Positions 11,001 through 19,424 of a DNA stretch of 64,000 nt are shown one piece after another. Position numbers and translations under genes: made by a program. Origin of the DNA: Aquimarina sp. MAR_2010_214 (lineage in GTDB: Bacteria > Bacteroidota > Bacteroidia > Flavobacteriales > Flavobacteriaceae). The DNA is taken from positions 558,001 to 622,000 of the forward strand of contig NZ_PJMS01000001.1 of NCBI RefSeq assembly GCF_002846555.1. The letters are read 5' to 3'. Under the pieces are notes generated by a model that saw nothing but the letters and a program-made list of their open reading frames with translations, was not told the DNA's origin and did not search any database. Numbering within the stretch: the stretch's first letter is position 1; every line of letters starts with the position of its first letter.

Positions 11001-11319
11001 AGATCAAGGTCCATGGAGTCATGTTATCGACTTACGTTTTGTTCAAGATTTCTCTATTAATTTTGGTGATAAAAAACACACATTACAAGCAACAGCTGAT
11101 ATAAATAACTTCACAAATCTAATTAATAAAGATTGGGGTAAACGTAAATTTATTCGCCAAACTGTAGATCTAATTAATGCAGAGACTGGTGGCCCAGATC
11201 CTGAGTATACTTTTGATGCAGATAGATTTAAAGATGGTATCGAAGAGCTTACTGATAGTGGTAGGTTAAATGCTTCGAGATGGCAAATGCAAGTAGGATT
11301 ACGCTATCTATTTAACTAA
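8062..11319 (+). CDS. TonB-dependent receptor with carboxypeptidase-like regulatory domain
   Basis: This 1085-aa outer-membrane receptor has a signal peptide (residues 1-21, ending TFAQ). A carboxypeptidase-regulatory-like beta-sandwich follows at about 27-110 (GGKVTDNAGGPLPGANIVA, then TDFDGFYRISGM). The plug is around 130-250 (RSVADFVRLTPQ, YIDGAVNNDVFG), and a long beta-barrel ends in LRYLFN. It resembles Oar-type receptors of Bacteroidetes. No SusD-like gene follows, so it is not a typical glycan-uptake pair, and the substrate cannot be named. It is monocistronic: an IS lies upstream and a strong hairpin terminator follows 24 bp after the stop. Confidence 0.93.
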   Translation: MKKITFLFVVILIAVVGKTFAQGVTTSSLGGKVTDNAGGPLPGANIVAVHQASGTTYGATTDFDGFYRISGMRTGGPYTITISYLGFNDYVRENISLQLGQSFRISTQMVEASSELEKVVITVTNNGVFNSNKSGAETNISQRDIQNLPQTSRSVADFVRLTPQAQVSEDDDGFSISLAGQNSRYNAIYIDGAVNNDVFGLADSGTNGGQTGVNPFSVDAIESFQVQIAPFDVRIAGFAGGAISAVTRSGTNTIEGSAYAFIRNQDLAGKTPPSLLNEGESREKFPDFSSTTYGVRVGGPIIKDKLFYFINYEREDREVPQPFNINNYTGDSNTLAAIESLRSRTLATYGYDIGGFQSNETTLESDKFTIKLDWNINENNKLSFRHGYVKGSNLEARNSNSRGIGFENGSEKFVTVSNSSALEINSTIGSDYSNNLIIGYTRVRDDRDPSGSPFPTVRIADGLNNRDFRQGLIFGNEPFSTANLLDQDIFTLTNNFEIYKGAHTITIGTHNEYSKIKNLFFAFNHGDYTFLTVDDFLTGQPASFYQREYSLLGGLGTGDDSTGASEFDVLQLGIYAQDEVQFTDNFKITIGLRFDFPIWEDGLANDDFNNRTIPLLEAAGYDLQGARVGKGVDSQVYISPRVGFNWNVNGERKTQIRGGFGIFTSRLPLVWPAATYNNNGVTGGRSRSFELSDPVVFNPNINQQPVTVQPGTGGVGGRIDLFAPDFKLPQVFKANFAIDQKLPLWGLVASADLIWNDNITALNYQQLNIVGEAGALNGPDNRPYYDDNEIDDTYRDIILASNTGEGYSWNASFTLRKPFENGFQGQVSYSYGDSKSLFDGTSSRNISQWANIETVNGKNAPQLSRSDFAQGHRINANVSYEIKWTDNLKTTFGVYYEGSQGQPYSFIYDGSLLGDNRSDNALLYVPANQSEINLVPFRDRDGNIIPGSDTPAEQWAALNAFIEGNDYLRKRRGRYAERNGDQGPWSHVIDLRFVQDFSINFGDKKHTLQATADINNFTNLINKDWGKRKFIRQTVDLINAETGGPDPEYTFDADRFKDGIEELTDSGRLNASRWQMQVGLRYLFN

Positions 11320-11343
11320 AGAATTATAAAACCAAATATCAAA

Positions 11344-11375
11344 AACCTCATTCGAAAATCGAATGAGGTTTTTTT
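11344..11375 (+). terminator. Intrinsic terminator of the TonB receptor gene
   Basis: A perfect 12-bp stem AACCTCATTCGA / TCGAATGAGGTT encloses a 3-base loop and runs into a T tract. The A run before it makes it able to work in both directions. Confidence 0.9.
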
Positions 11376-11581
11376 ATGCTCTATGTTTTTAATCTTCATC
11401 ATTTATCTTACAATAGAGAGTAATAAATTTCAGTAAAAATCGTTGTGAATTTCTACTATTTAATCATTTACAGCAAATCACCCTCTTTTTTAAAAAAAAT
11501 ACATATATATGTAAGTACTTCTAAATAATAACGACACTACTAAAACCAACTTAAATAGGTATAAACACAAAAATCTACAAT

Positions 11582-12634
11582 ATGAAAAACTTACTTTACT
11601 GGGGTTTATTTCTTGCACTGTGTGCAGGATGTAAAAACGATTCTAAACAAAAAGACAAAGATTACGTTCCAGTTTCTTCAAATGAAAATAAGACAGTTGC
11701 GGTATCTGAAATTGATAAGAAAGCCCGAAAAACTTTTGGTGCATTACCAAAAATAGCAGAAAACCCAGACAATCCTATAACCCATGAGAAAGTGACTCTG
11801 GGTAAAACCCTTTATTATGACAAACGTCTTTCAAAAGATAATACACAAAGTTGTAATACTTGCCATAATCTAAAAACGTATGGAGTAGATAATCAATCTT
11901 TTTCATTAGGTAACGATGGCAAACCAGGAGGGCGTAACTCTCCTACGACTCTAAATGCTGCGCTACATATCTCTCAATTTTGGGATGGACGAGAACCTGA
12001 TGTAGAAGCACAAGCTGGAGGGCCCATATTAAATCCAATAGAAATGGCAATGCCCAACGAGACAGTAGTGGTAGATCGAATATCAAAAATCGATGAATAT
12101 ATTAACCTTTTTGCCAAAGCTTTTCCAGAGGAAAAAGATCCTATAACCTATAGAAATATAGAAAAAGCTATTGGTGCTTTTGAACGAAAACTAATTACTC
12201 CTTCTAAGTTTGACAAGTATATGGCAGGAGATGGTACCGCGTTAAACAAATATGAAAAGAAAGGTATGGAAACCTTTATAAATGTTGGTTGTATCACCTG
12301 CCACACAGGAGCTTTACTAGGTGGTAATATGTATCAAAAATTTGGACTTACCGTAAACTATTGGGAGCACACAAATAGTGAAAAAATAGATAATGGTAGG
12401 TTTGATGTTACTAAAAATGAAGCCGATAAATATGTCTTTAAGGTTCCTTCGTTACTTAATATTGAAAAAACAGCACCTTACTTTCATGATGGTAGTATTA
12501 AGGATCTTAAAAAAGCCATCTCAATTATGGGTGAAACTCAATTAAATCAAAAGTTAAATCCACAGCAAGTTAACGAGATTCATCTTTTTTTACAGACTTT
12601 AACAGGAGAGGTTCCAGAAGAAGCTTTAGAGTAA
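11582..12634 (+). CDS. Di-haem cytochrome c peroxidase (MauG/CcpA family) lipoprotein
   Basis: This 350-aa protein has a lipoprotein signal (LALCAGC, Cys17), so it is anchored in the envelope. Two haem c sites are visible: C91-NT-C94-H95 (QSCNTCHNLKTYG) and C237-IT-C240-H241 (VGCITCHTGALL). The segments FWDGREPDVEAQAGGPILNP and VPSLLNIEKTAPYFHDGS are typical of bacterial di-haem peroxidases. The family reduces hydrogen peroxide with electrons from small cytochromes or performs MauG-type oxidations. It needs the periplasmic cytochrome c maturation system. The gene seems monocistronic, with a 20-bp palindrome after its stop. Confidence 0.92.
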   Translation: MKNLLYWGLFLALCAGCKNDSKQKDKDYVPVSSNENKTVAVSEIDKKARKTFGALPKIAENPDNPITHEKVTLGKTLYYDKRLSKDNTQSCNTCHNLKTYGVDNQSFSLGNDGKPGGRNSPTTLNAALHISQFWDGREPDVEAQAGGPILNPIEMAMPNETVVVDRISKIDEYINLFAKAFPEEKDPITYRNIEKAIGAFERKLITPSKFDKYMAGDGTALNKYEKKGMETFINVGCITCHTGALLGGNMYQKFGLTVNYWEHTNSEKIDNGRFDVTKNEADKYVFKVPSLLNIEKTAPYFHDGSIKDLKKAISIMGETQLNQKLNPQQVNEIHLFLQTLTGEVPEEALE

Positions 12635-12648
12635 AATCGGGATAGTTA

Positions 12649-12668
12649 TGTTTAGCTATAGCTAAACA
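12649..12668. repeat. 20-bp perfect palindrome
   Basis: TGTTTAGCTATAGCTAAACA is fully self-complementary. It starts 15 bp after the peroxidase stop and lacks a T tract. It may be a protein-binding site or a weak RNA hairpin. Confidence 0.5.
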
Positions 12669-12765
12669 ATCTTGCTAAATAAGTCTTTACATTTTACAGA
12701 ATATAGAATAAGTCTAAATAAAGACTACAATACCTGTAGAGTGAGGCTTTTTTATGCATTATATG

Positions 12766-12773
12766 TACCTTTG
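12766..12773 (+). promoter_or_regulatory. -7 promoter element TACCTTTG
   Basis: The octamer fits the Bacteroidetes -7 consensus TAnnTTTG and lies 22 bp before the ATG of the small membrane protein. No clear -33 TTG is seen at the right distance. Confidence 0.5.
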
Positions 12774-12795
12774 AACAAATTAAACACATCATTTT

Positions 12796-13236
12796 ATGTA
12801 CGAAGCTATTCAAATCGTTCACTCATATTGGGCTTATCTTGTCGTTCTTATCGTTACATTAGCAACAATTAATGCCCTTGCTGGCTTTTTCTCCAAAAGA
12901 GAATATGCTCCAAAAGATTTCAGAGTCTCTCTATTTGCGCTTATCGTTACTCATATTCAACTTTTAATAGGTATTATAATTTTCTTCATATCTCCTTTGG
13001 TAGTTTGGTTTTCGGGAACTCACAAAATGGGAGAAATCATGAAAGATGCTACCTTACGATTATATAATGTAGAACACCCTACAGTAATGATCTTAACCAT
13101 TGTATTTATCACAATGGGATATTCTAAGCATAAAAAGAAACTTACTTCTACACCAAAATTTAAGGTGTTAGCTATTTTCTATACCGTTGCCTGGATTCTT
13201 ATGCTATCAAGGATTCCTTGGGCACAATGGTTCTAA
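12796..13236 (+). CDS. Small four-helix membrane protein, cytochrome b-like
   Basis: This 146-aa integral membrane protein has four hydrophobic segments, at about 10-30, 46-70, 92-110 and 122-142. Histidines fall near helix ends (IVHSYWAY, VTHIQLLIG, VEHPTVMI) in a way suggestive of haem-b ligation. Related small proteins in Bacteroidetes are often named cytochrome B or subunits thereof, but no biochemical role is established. A TAnnTTTG promoter element lies 22 bp upstream. Its stop overlaps the convergent yjbQ-like gene by 4 bp. The position after a di-haem peroxidase may hint at electron transfer, which is inference only. Confidence 0.7.
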   Translation: MYEAIQIVHSYWAYLVVLIVTLATINALAGFFSKREYAPKDFRVSLFALIVTHIQLLIGIIIFFISPLVVWFSGTHKMGEIMKDATLRLYNVEHPTVMILTIVFITMGYSKHKKKLTSTPKFKVLAIFYTVAWILMLSRIPWAQWF

Positions 13237-13655
13237 GATCCATAAGCTGTTAAAACCAGTTTTCTGGGGCCTCCATAATCTCTGTGCTCACAAAGATAGA
13301 TCCCTTGCCATGTTCCCAGATTTAACCCTCCATTAGTAATAGGAACCAAAACAGATGTTCCCATTAAGGATGCTTTAATATGAGCAGGCATATCATCAGG
13401 TCCTTCGTAAGTATGGATATAATATGTGGCATTTTCTGGAACCATACTATTCATATGACTTTCAAAATCCTGTCGTACCGTGGGGTCTGCATTCTCATTT
13501 ATAGTAAGACTAGCAGATGTATGCTTAATAAATACCTGTAATTGTCCTATTTGTATTTGTTTGATTTCGTGTATCTCGGCAAGAATCTTAGACGTTATCA
13601 AATGAAACCCCCTGGGATACGATGGTAATTGTATTTCTTTTTGAAAAAACTTCAT
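13233..13655 (-). CDS. YjbQ/UPF0047 family protein
   Basis: This 140-aa protein matches the YjbQ family (UPF0047, 'secondary thiamine-phosphate synthase enzyme'). Marks are VFIKHTSASLTINENADPTVRQDFE, the DDMPAHIKASLMGTS segment and the terminal GTWQGIYLCEHRDYGGPRKL. It is a compact single-domain trimer-forming protein. Some members show weak thiamine-phosphate synthase activity, but the physiological role is unsettled. The ATG at 13655 (MKFFQKEIQL) is preferred over an upstream in-frame TTG at 13673. It converges on the membrane protein gene with a 4-bp overlap. Confidence 0.9.
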   Translation of the reverse strand: MKFFQKEIQLPSYPRGFHLITSKILAEIHEIKQIQIGQLQVFIKHTSASLTINENADPTVRQDFESHMNSMVPENATYYIHTYEGPDDMPAHIKASLMGTSVLVPITNGGLNLGTWQGIYLCEHRDYGGPRKLVLTAYGS

Positions 13656-13876
13656 GCTATTGCCCTGATGCAATTCAGGATTCTTTTAGTTAGTATTTAA
13701 CATTACTTCAGACACATTTACTTAATTAAATCAGAACTGGTTTAATCTAATTTGACAGGCAATATCAAACTAAACAAAGGCCTTTATTTACCAGCAATTT
13801 AATACAAATTTTACAGTTATAATACTCTGTATTTATTCGAACTCTAATACCTTTACAATTAAAATTACAAATTACT

Positions 13877-14689
13877 ATGGATCTATCACAAATTAAAATG
13901 GTTGCTACAGATATGGATGGCACACTTCTTAACACTAAAGGTGAAGTAAGTCGCCATTTTTTTGAGCTTTTTGAAGAGCTAAATAGCCTGGGAGTAACCT
14001 TTGTTGCCGCTAGTGGAAGACAATACTATAGTATTATTGATAAATTAAAACCTATTAAAGATGACATTTATGTCATTGCCGAAAATGGAGCTTTGACCAT
14101 GCAACAAGATAAAGAGCTTCAAACTACAGAAATCGATCGCAAAACATATCTGGAGCTCCTTGATGTTACCAAAACATTACACGGTTCGCAAGTAATAGTT
14201 TGCGGAAGAAAACGAGGGTATATCGAAAACTACGGACAAGATTTTGTGGATATGTTTAGTGAATTTTATGACCGGTATGAGATTGTAGAAAATCTTTCTG
14301 AAGTAGTCGATGATCAATATCTCAAAATTGCAATTTGCAATCAAAAAGGAGCAGAAGAATATCTCTATCCTGCTTTAAAACATCTGGAAAACAAATTAAA
14401 AGTAAAAGTCTCTGGAGAAATCTGGCTGGATCTTTCTCACAACCTCGCTAATAAAGGTCATGCGCTACAACAATTGCAAAAAAACAATGATATATTACCT
14501 GAAGAGACTATGGTTTTTGGAGATTATAACAATGATCTTGAAATGATGACCAAAGCAACGTATAGCTTTGCTATGGAAAATGCCCACCCAAACATAAAAG
14601 CAATTGCTAATTACTCGACAAAGAGCAATAATGACAATGGTGTCGAATATATGTTACATAAAATGATTGAAGCTAAAAAAGCTAACTAA
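13877..14689 (+). CDS. Cof-type HAD-IIB family hydrolase
   Basis: This 270-aa cytoplasmic phosphatase belongs to HAD subfamily IIB. Motif I is D12-M-D14-GTLL, with the nucleophile Asp and the acid/base Asp two residues later. Motif II is AASGRQ, and motif III/IV is the lysine in the NKGHALQQL region followed by GDYNNDLEMM. The large C2B cap lies between residues 80 and 195. Family members dephosphorylate sugar phosphates, flavin mononucleotide or pyridoxal phosphate, so the substrate is not predictable here. The gene is a single unit facing a convergent lipoprotein gene 5 bp beyond its stop. Confidence 0.93.
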   Translation: MDLSQIKMVATDMDGTLLNTKGEVSRHFFELFEELNSLGVTFVAASGRQYYSIIDKLKPIKDDIYVIAENGALTMQQDKELQTTEIDRKTYLELLDVTKTLHGSQVIVCGRKRGYIENYGQDFVDMFSEFYDRYEIVENLSEVVDDQYLKIAICNQKGAEEYLYPALKHLENKLKVKVSGEIWLDLSHNLANKGHALQQLQKNNDILPEETMVFGDYNNDLEMMTKATYSFAMENAHPNIKAIANYSTKSNNDNGVEYMLHKMIEAKKAN

Positions 14690-14694
14690 ATCGA

Positions 14695-15765
14695 CTATTT
14701 TATATTGGCTTGAGAAATATCAATCTCTAAAGTAGCCCTTTCACCTGTAGCCTGCCAAAAATTTAAAGCATTCCCCCATGATTGATCAGGGGCACTATTT
14801 TTCGAAAAATTATCCAGATTTACAGTAATAGATGTGATCTTTTCATCACTCAGCTTAGCAGTAGAAATAACTACTGTAATTGCTTTAAAGTTTTTTTGAG
14901 AGTTTTCTTGAGAAGGGATACGAGCACCATTTTTAGTGATAAGCTCTGTAGCAGTAATCGTAGTAATGGCATCAGCGGTAAATGTTCCATTACCCGTTGA
15001 TGATGGGTTTTCTGCTACCTGCACTGATTGTAGTTCTCCTGCAGTAATTAACCCCATAAGATATAATTCTAAATTACTATAAGCTACTGTATTTCCACCA
15101 TTAGCATTGACCCCAAAAGATGTCTTTCCTGTAATATTAGCTTTATAGCTACCACCTCCTAAGTCTGTGAGTTCATCAAAACCTCCTAATTGCCCACCAG
15201 CACTAGAGTATCCCCAATGTCCGCCAACGGTAGTCGGAATAAAATCATAATTCGCCCAGTAATGCATTATTTCGTGTAAAAACGGTCCTGTACGAATATA
15301 TTCTGTTTTAGGCATATGAATAATACTCTTCAATGTACCCTGAGATCCATATGATGCAGTATTATTATATATAGACGAACCTATGCCTTCCACATCATTT
15401 TTAACCTTTTGGGTAATTCCAAAATACAATCCATCTGGTTGTTCTGTTTCAACAGAAAGAATGAAAATGAAATCAAAATTGTCATTTAAATACTCATACA
15501 CTTTTTTAGACACCATAGCAAAATCACCATTTCCGGCAATAAATTTATTGTACTCTGCTTCTGGTAAAACATAGTTTATAAGTTTGCTGTCTTTGCCTAA
15601 AATAAAATTTTCTTCAAAAATAGTTTGTTCTCCTGATGGATCAGGATCACCTCCTGTATCTGTAGAGTCAGTAGTATCATCTTTACTACAAGATAAAAAA
15701 CAAAAAACAAAGAAACCTACAAAAGATAAGGTCTTCAGGTATTGTTTTACGTGGGATTCTAACAT
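14695..15765 (-). CDS. Putative zinc metalloprotease-like lipoprotein
   Basis: This 356-aa protein carries a lipoprotein signal (FCFLSC, Cys26) followed by an Asp/Thr/Gly-rich tether (about 28-46). An HExxH motif is visible as H164-EIM-H168 (GPFLHEIMHYWANY), the zincin signature. Downstream Glu and Asp residues (GGFDELTDLGG) could give a third ligand. I do not recognise the family, so catalytic activity is inferred from the motif only. The protein is probably surface-exposed. It stands alone between a Cof-type phosphatase (convergent) and lepA (same strand, 92 bp upstream in transcription order). Confidence 0.72.
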   Translation of the reverse strand: MLESHVKQYLKTLSFVGFFVFCFLSCSKDDTTDSTDTGGDPDPSGEQTIFEENFILGKDSKLINYVLPEAEYNKFIAGNGDFAMVSKKVYEYLNDNFDFIFILSVETEQPDGLYFGITQKVKNDVEGIGSSIYNNTASYGSQGTLKSIIHMPKTEYIRTGPFLHEIMHYWANYDFIPTTVGGHWGYSSAGGQLGGFDELTDLGGGSYKANITGKTSFGVNANGGNTVAYSNLELYLMGLITAGELQSVQVAENPSSTGNGTFTADAITTITATELITKNGARIPSQENSQKNFKAITVVISTAKLSDEKITSITVNLDNFSKNSAPDQSWGNALNFWQATGERATLEIDISQANIK

Positions 15766-15857
15766 AATATAAAACTTAGGCTATAAGAAAACAACGCTAT
15801 GACAATAACTTTATTATAGAACAAGGGTATGTATAAGGATAAGAATCAATACCAATG

Positions 15858-17654
15858 CTAATCATTTAGCTTCAGTACTGCCATAAACGCTTCCTGAGGA
15901 ATCTCTACATTTCCTACCTGACGCATTCGTTTCTTTCCTTTCTTCTGCTTCTCTAATAATTTACGTTTACGAGAAATATCACCACCATAACATTTGGCTG
16001 TTACATCTTTACGAAGCGCTTTTACCGTTTCACGAGCAATAAACTTAGCTCCAATTGCTGCTTGTATTGGGATATCAAATTGTTGACGAGGGATTAACTC
16101 TTTTAATTTCTCACAGATTTTTTTACCAATATCATAAGCATTATCCTTGTGTAATAATGCAGATAACGCATCTACAATATTTCCGTTAAGTAATATATCT
16201 ACCTTTACCAGTTTAGAAGCACGTAAACCGATCGGCGTATAATCAAAAGACGCATATCCTTTTGATACTGTTTTTAAGCGATCATAAAAATCAAATACAA
16301 TTTCTGCCAATGGCATATCAAAAGTAAGTTCTACTCGTTCTGTAGTTAAATAGGTCTGATTAGTAATCTCTCCACGTTTCTCAATACATAGAGACATTAC
16401 AGATCCTACAAAATCAGATTTAGTAATAATAGAAGCTTTGATAAATGGTTCTTCTACTCTATTCATAGAAGAAGGATCTGGCAAATCCGATGGGTTATTT
16501 ACAATTATAATATCATCGGGGTTTTTATTGGTAAATGCATGATACGATACATTAGGTACCGTAGTGATCACAGTCATGTTAAACTCACGCTCTAATCGCT
16601 CCTGGATAATCTCCATATGTAACATCCCCAAGAATCCACATCTAAAACCAAAACCTAATGCTGCCGAACTCTCTGGCACAAATACCAAAGAAGCATCATT
16701 AAGTTGTAATTTTTCCATAGAATTACGAAGCTCTTCATAATCCTCTGTATCTACAGGATAAATCCCTGCAAATACCATAGGTTTTACATCTTCAAAACCT
16801 TCGATTGCATTCTGTGTAGGTGTCTTGGCATCTGTAATCGTATCTCCTACTTTTACTTCTCTAGCATCTTTGATCCCTGTAATCAGGTATCCCACATCAC
16901 CTGTTTTGATTACCTGCTTAGGTTCTTGATTTAACTTCAATGTTCCTACCTCATCAGCAGAATAGCTTTTTCCGGTAGCCACAAATTTAATCTGTTGCCC
17001 CTTTTTAATTTCACCATTAACCACCTTAAAATACGTTTCTACACCTCTAAACGAGTTATATACCGAATCAAAAATCAGGGCTTGTAATGGTTCTTCAGGA
17101 TTTCCTTCTGGCGGCGGAACACGTTCTATGATTGCAGTAAGAATCTCTTCTATTCCAATTCCTGTTTTCGCACTTGCAGGAATTACTTCTTCGGCATCAC
17201 ACCCTAAAAGATCTACAATATCATCGGTTACTTCTTCTGGATTGGCACTTGGCAAATCTACTTTATTAAGTACCGGAATAATTTCCAGATCATTTTCAAG
17301 AGCCAGGTATAAATTAGAAATGGTCTGCGCCTGTATACTTTGTGCCGCATCTACAATTAGTAACGCTCCTTCACACGCTGCAATAGAACGAGAAACCTCG
17401 TATGAGAAATCAACATGACCAGGAGTATCAATAAGATTAAGGATATATTCTTCTCCTTTATGCGTATATTCCATCTGGATTGCATGACTCTTGATGGTAA
17501 TCCCTCGCTCACGCTCCAAATCCATACTATCAAGTAATTGTGCTTGCGCCTCACGAGCAGTTACTGATCCGGTAAAGTCTAATAATCGATCTGCCAGTGT
17601 ACTTTTACCGTGATCAATATGTGCAATAATGCAAAAATTTCTAATATTTTTCAT
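15858..17654 (-). CDS. lepA: Elongation factor 4 (LepA)
   Basis: This 598-aa translational GTPase has the full LepA architecture. The G domain has AHIDHGKST (11-19), DTPGH and NKVD. Domain II, two EF-G-like domains and the LepA-specific C-terminal domain ([19 protein letters not shown], then [12 protein letters not shown]) follow. It acts on stalled ribosomes and can back-translocate tRNAs, and is also linked to ribosome biogenesis. A TAGATTTG promoter element lies 24 bp upstream of the ATG. Confidence 0.98.
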   Translation of the reverse strand: MKNIRNFCIIAHIDHGKSTLADRLLDFTGSVTAREAQAQLLDSMDLERERGITIKSHAIQMEYTHKGEEYILNLIDTPGHVDFSYEVSRSIAACEGALLIVDAAQSIQAQTISNLYLALENDLEIIPVLNKVDLPSANPEEVTDDIVDLLGCDAEEVIPASAKTGIGIEEILTAIIERVPPPEGNPEEPLQALIFDSVYNSFRGVETYFKVVNGEIKKGQQIKFVATGKSYSADEVGTLKLNQEPKQVIKTGDVGYLITGIKDAREVKVGDTITDAKTPTQNAIEGFEDVKPMVFAGIYPVDTEDYEELRNSMEKLQLNDASLVFVPESSAALGFGFRCGFLGMLHMEIIQERLEREFNMTVITTVPNVSYHAFTNKNPDDIIIVNNPSDLPDPSSMNRVEEPFIKASIITKSDFVGSVMSLCIEKRGEITNQTYLTTERVELTFDMPLAEIVFDFYDRLKTVSKGYASFDYTPIGLRASKLVKVDILLNGNIVDALSALLHKDNAYDIGKKICEKLKELIPRQQFDIPIQAAIGAKFIARETVKALRKDVTAKCYGGDISRKRKLLEKQKKGKKRMRQVGNVEIPQEAFMAVLKLND

Positions 17655-17677
17655 GTAGTCTCTCTCTTGTATACCAT

Positions 17678-17685
17678 CAAATCTA
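17678..17685 (-). promoter_or_regulatory. -7 promoter element of lepA (TAGATTTG)
   Basis: On the minus strand the octamer matches TAnnTTTG and ends 23 bp before the lepA ATG. The nearest TTG is 24 bp farther upstream, slightly beyond the usual spacing. Confidence 0.45.
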
Positions 17686-17762
17686 ACATAATCATTTATA
17701 AAGGTATATCAATCATTTTTAAATACCCATTATGGGTTTTATTCTTCTTTTTCAATTAAGTT

Positions 17763-17838
17763 TTGGGCGTGACCCGCCATTACATTATGGGTCGGGCTAT
17801 CCGCGCTACACGGTAGCTCGCTCCTATCCCTCACGCAA
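17763..17838. repeat. Dispersed multi-branched structured intergenic element
   Basis: This G+C-rich island lies in an AT-rich gap. An outer stem pairs GCGT (17767-17770) with ACGC (17833-17836), flanked by TT and AA. Inside are a GACCC/GGGTC hairpin (17771-17775 with 17789-17793) and a GCTAC/GTAGC hairpin (17805-17809 with 17813-17817). The wording GGGCGTGACCC, GGGTCGGGCTATCCGC and ATCCCTCACGC is, from memory, a recurrent intergenic element in Flavobacteriia whose hairpin arms vary. I cannot confirm copy number from one window. The function is unknown. Confidence 0.6.
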
Positions 17839-17933
17839 TTTCCATACTCTTAATGACTTGCAAATATAATTGATTTTAGAAGCTTTATACTATCTCTCTC
17901 GGTATTTTTAGATCATACTCATTTCAAAAAAAT

Positions 17934-17968
17934 AAGACCTCACAGGTCACAGAGACCTGTGAGGTCTT
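17934..17968. repeat. 15-bp-stem hairpin repeat
   Basis: AAGACCTCACAGGTC (17934-17948) and its exact complement (17954-17968) enclose a 5-base loop. ACCTCACAGGT hairpins recur in flavobacterial intergenic regions as far as I recall. It sits 35 bp before dusB and has no T tract, so it looks like a dispersed palindromic repeat more than a terminator. Confidence 0.7.
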
Positions 17969-18003
17969 AAAGAATTTGTATTTTTACCAAAAAAATAGTT
18001 GCT

Positions 18004-18996
18004 GTGGCCAAAATAGGAGACATAGATGTAGGAGAATTCCCGTTGTTATTAGCACCAATGGAAGATGTAAGTGATCCTCCTTTTCGTGCATTATGTAAAG
18101 AGCAAGGTGCAGATGTAGTATATACAGAATTTATTTCTAGCGAAGGACTAATTCGTGATGCTGCCAAAAGTGTTATGAAGCTTGATATTTATGAAAAAGA
18201 ACGTCCGGTTGGAATTCAGATTTTTGGAGCTAACTTGGATTCTATGCTTAAATCTGTTGAGATCGTAGAAGCGTCGGGACCTGATATTATTGATATCAAT
18301 TTTGGGTGTCCCGTAAAAAAAGTAGTGAGCAAAGGTGCCGGAGCAGGAATTCTTAAGGATATTGATCTTATGGTTTCTCTTACCGAAGCCATGGTTAAAC
18401 ACACCAAATTACCAGTTACCATAAAGACACGGTTGGGTTGGGATCATGACTCTATTAGAATTGTAGAAGTTGCAGAGCGGCTACAGGATGTAGGAGCAAA
18501 AGCCATTTCTATTCATGGTCGTACCCGAGCACAAATGTATAAAGGCAATGCAGATTGGAAACCTATTGCCGACGTAAAAAACAACCCGAGAATGCACATT
18601 CCTGTATTTGGTAATGGTGATGTAGATACCCCCGAGCGTGCTATGGAAATGAGAGATCAATATGGTCTTGATGGTGCAATGATTGGCCGTGCAAGTATTG
18701 GTTATCCCTGGTTTTTTAAGGAGGTGAAACACTATTTTAAAACCGCCAAGCATTTACCTCCACCAACTATAGAAGAACGAGTACATGCAGCACGTAGACA
18801 TTTACAAATGGCAATCGATTGGAAAGGTGAAAAATTAGGCGTTTTTGAAACCCGTAGACATTATACCAATTACTTTAAAGGAATACCTCATTTTAAAGAA
18901 TACCGAACCAAAATGGTAACCAGTGACCTCCCAGAAGATGTATTTGCTGCTTTTGATGAAGTGCGGTCTACATTTACCGGATTTGAGTTTGTGTAG
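18004..18996 (+). CDS. dusB: tRNA-dihydrouridine synthase (DusB-like)
   Basis: This 330-aa FMN enzyme reduces uridines in the tRNA D-loop. It starts at GTG (MAKIGDIDVG). Family marks are LLAPMEDVSDPPFRALCKEQGADVVYTEF, DINFGCPVKKVVSKGAGAG with the catalytic Cys, TIKTRLGWD, ISIHGRTRAQMYKG and FGNGDVDTPE with GAMIGRA. The C-terminal helical tRNA-binding domain follows from about 245. Assignment to DusB over other Dus proteins rests on general resemblance. The gene is divergent from lepA and seems monocistronic. Confidence 0.93.
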   Translation: MAKIGDIDVGEFPLLLAPMEDVSDPPFRALCKEQGADVVYTEFISSEGLIRDAAKSVMKLDIYEKERPVGIQIFGANLDSMLKSVEIVEASGPDIIDINFGCPVKKVVSKGAGAGILKDIDLMVSLTEAMVKHTKLPVTIKTRLGWDHDSIRIVEVAERLQDVGAKAISIHGRTRAQMYKGNADWKPIADVKNNPRMHIPVFGNGDVDTPERAMEMRDQYGLDGAMIGRASIGYPWFFKEVKHYFKTAKHLPPPTIEERVHAARRHLQMAIDWKGEKLGVFETRRHYTNYFKGIPHFKEYRTKMVTSDLPEDVFAAFDEVRSTFTGFEFV

Positions 18997-19136
18997 TCTT
19001 TTATGTTCAAAACAAGTACTGTTCAGATATAATGTATTTATCATCGTAATGTGGACAAGAATCTGTAGTTAAATACTATAAAATAGATCCCAGTACGACA
19101 TTTATTATTATAGCAAATGATAAAAATGTCTGTTCC

Positions 19137-19375
19137 TTACCTTGTTGAAAGACTCAACCCTCAAAGAAAGAATAATATAAACAAACCGAAACATAGCGAT
19201 CACTGAGCGTAGCCGAAGTGAGAACAAAGTATCGTTAAAGAATGGAGTTTAGAGTGTCTCAACATTACTAAGTAAAAAAACTAGGGTTTTGAAGGGCATT
19301 TCTCTATACAATACATTCTCGGTCTAAGTATCCTTTTTATGTAAAAAATCTTTAATCATACTATCAACAAGGTAA
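19137..19375. repeat. 239-bp segment bounded by 12-bp inverted repeats
   Basis: TTACCTTGTTGA (19137-19148) is the exact complement of 19364-19375. The interior is non-coding. No target duplication is seen at the edges, so a miniature transposable element is possible but unproven. Confidence 0.35.
19201..19220. repeat. Dispersed 20-bp repeat with terminal CACT/AGTG
   Basis: CACTGAGCGTAGCCGAAGTG has complementary ends (CACT/AGTG) and matches a short sequence (ACTGAGCG-TAG-CGAAGT form) that I recall recurring in flavobacterial intergenic DNA. Function unknown. Confidence 0.5.
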
Positions 19376-19424
19376 CATTTTTACGTTATTTGTCAATAAT
19401 TATAGTGTAACTATACTACCTCTT

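Larger units (their letters stand above)
17655..18003. other. 349-bp lepA-dusB divergent spacer
   Basis: The gap holds the lepA promoter element, the multi-branched element at 17763-17838 and the hairpin repeat at 17934-17968. No gene is seen. Confidence 0.7.
18997..19424. other. 428-bp intergenic region with repeats, no gene
   Basis: No protein or RNA gene is seen. The region holds a 12-bp inverted repeat (TTACCTTGTTGA at 19137-19148, its complement at 19364-19375) and, between the arms, the CACTGAGCGTAGCCGAAGTG repeat. Confidence 0.6.

Noticed and set aside
12672..12872. Open frame overlapping the small membrane protein
   Set aside because: It is out of frame with the conserved membrane helices and starts upstream of the promoter box.
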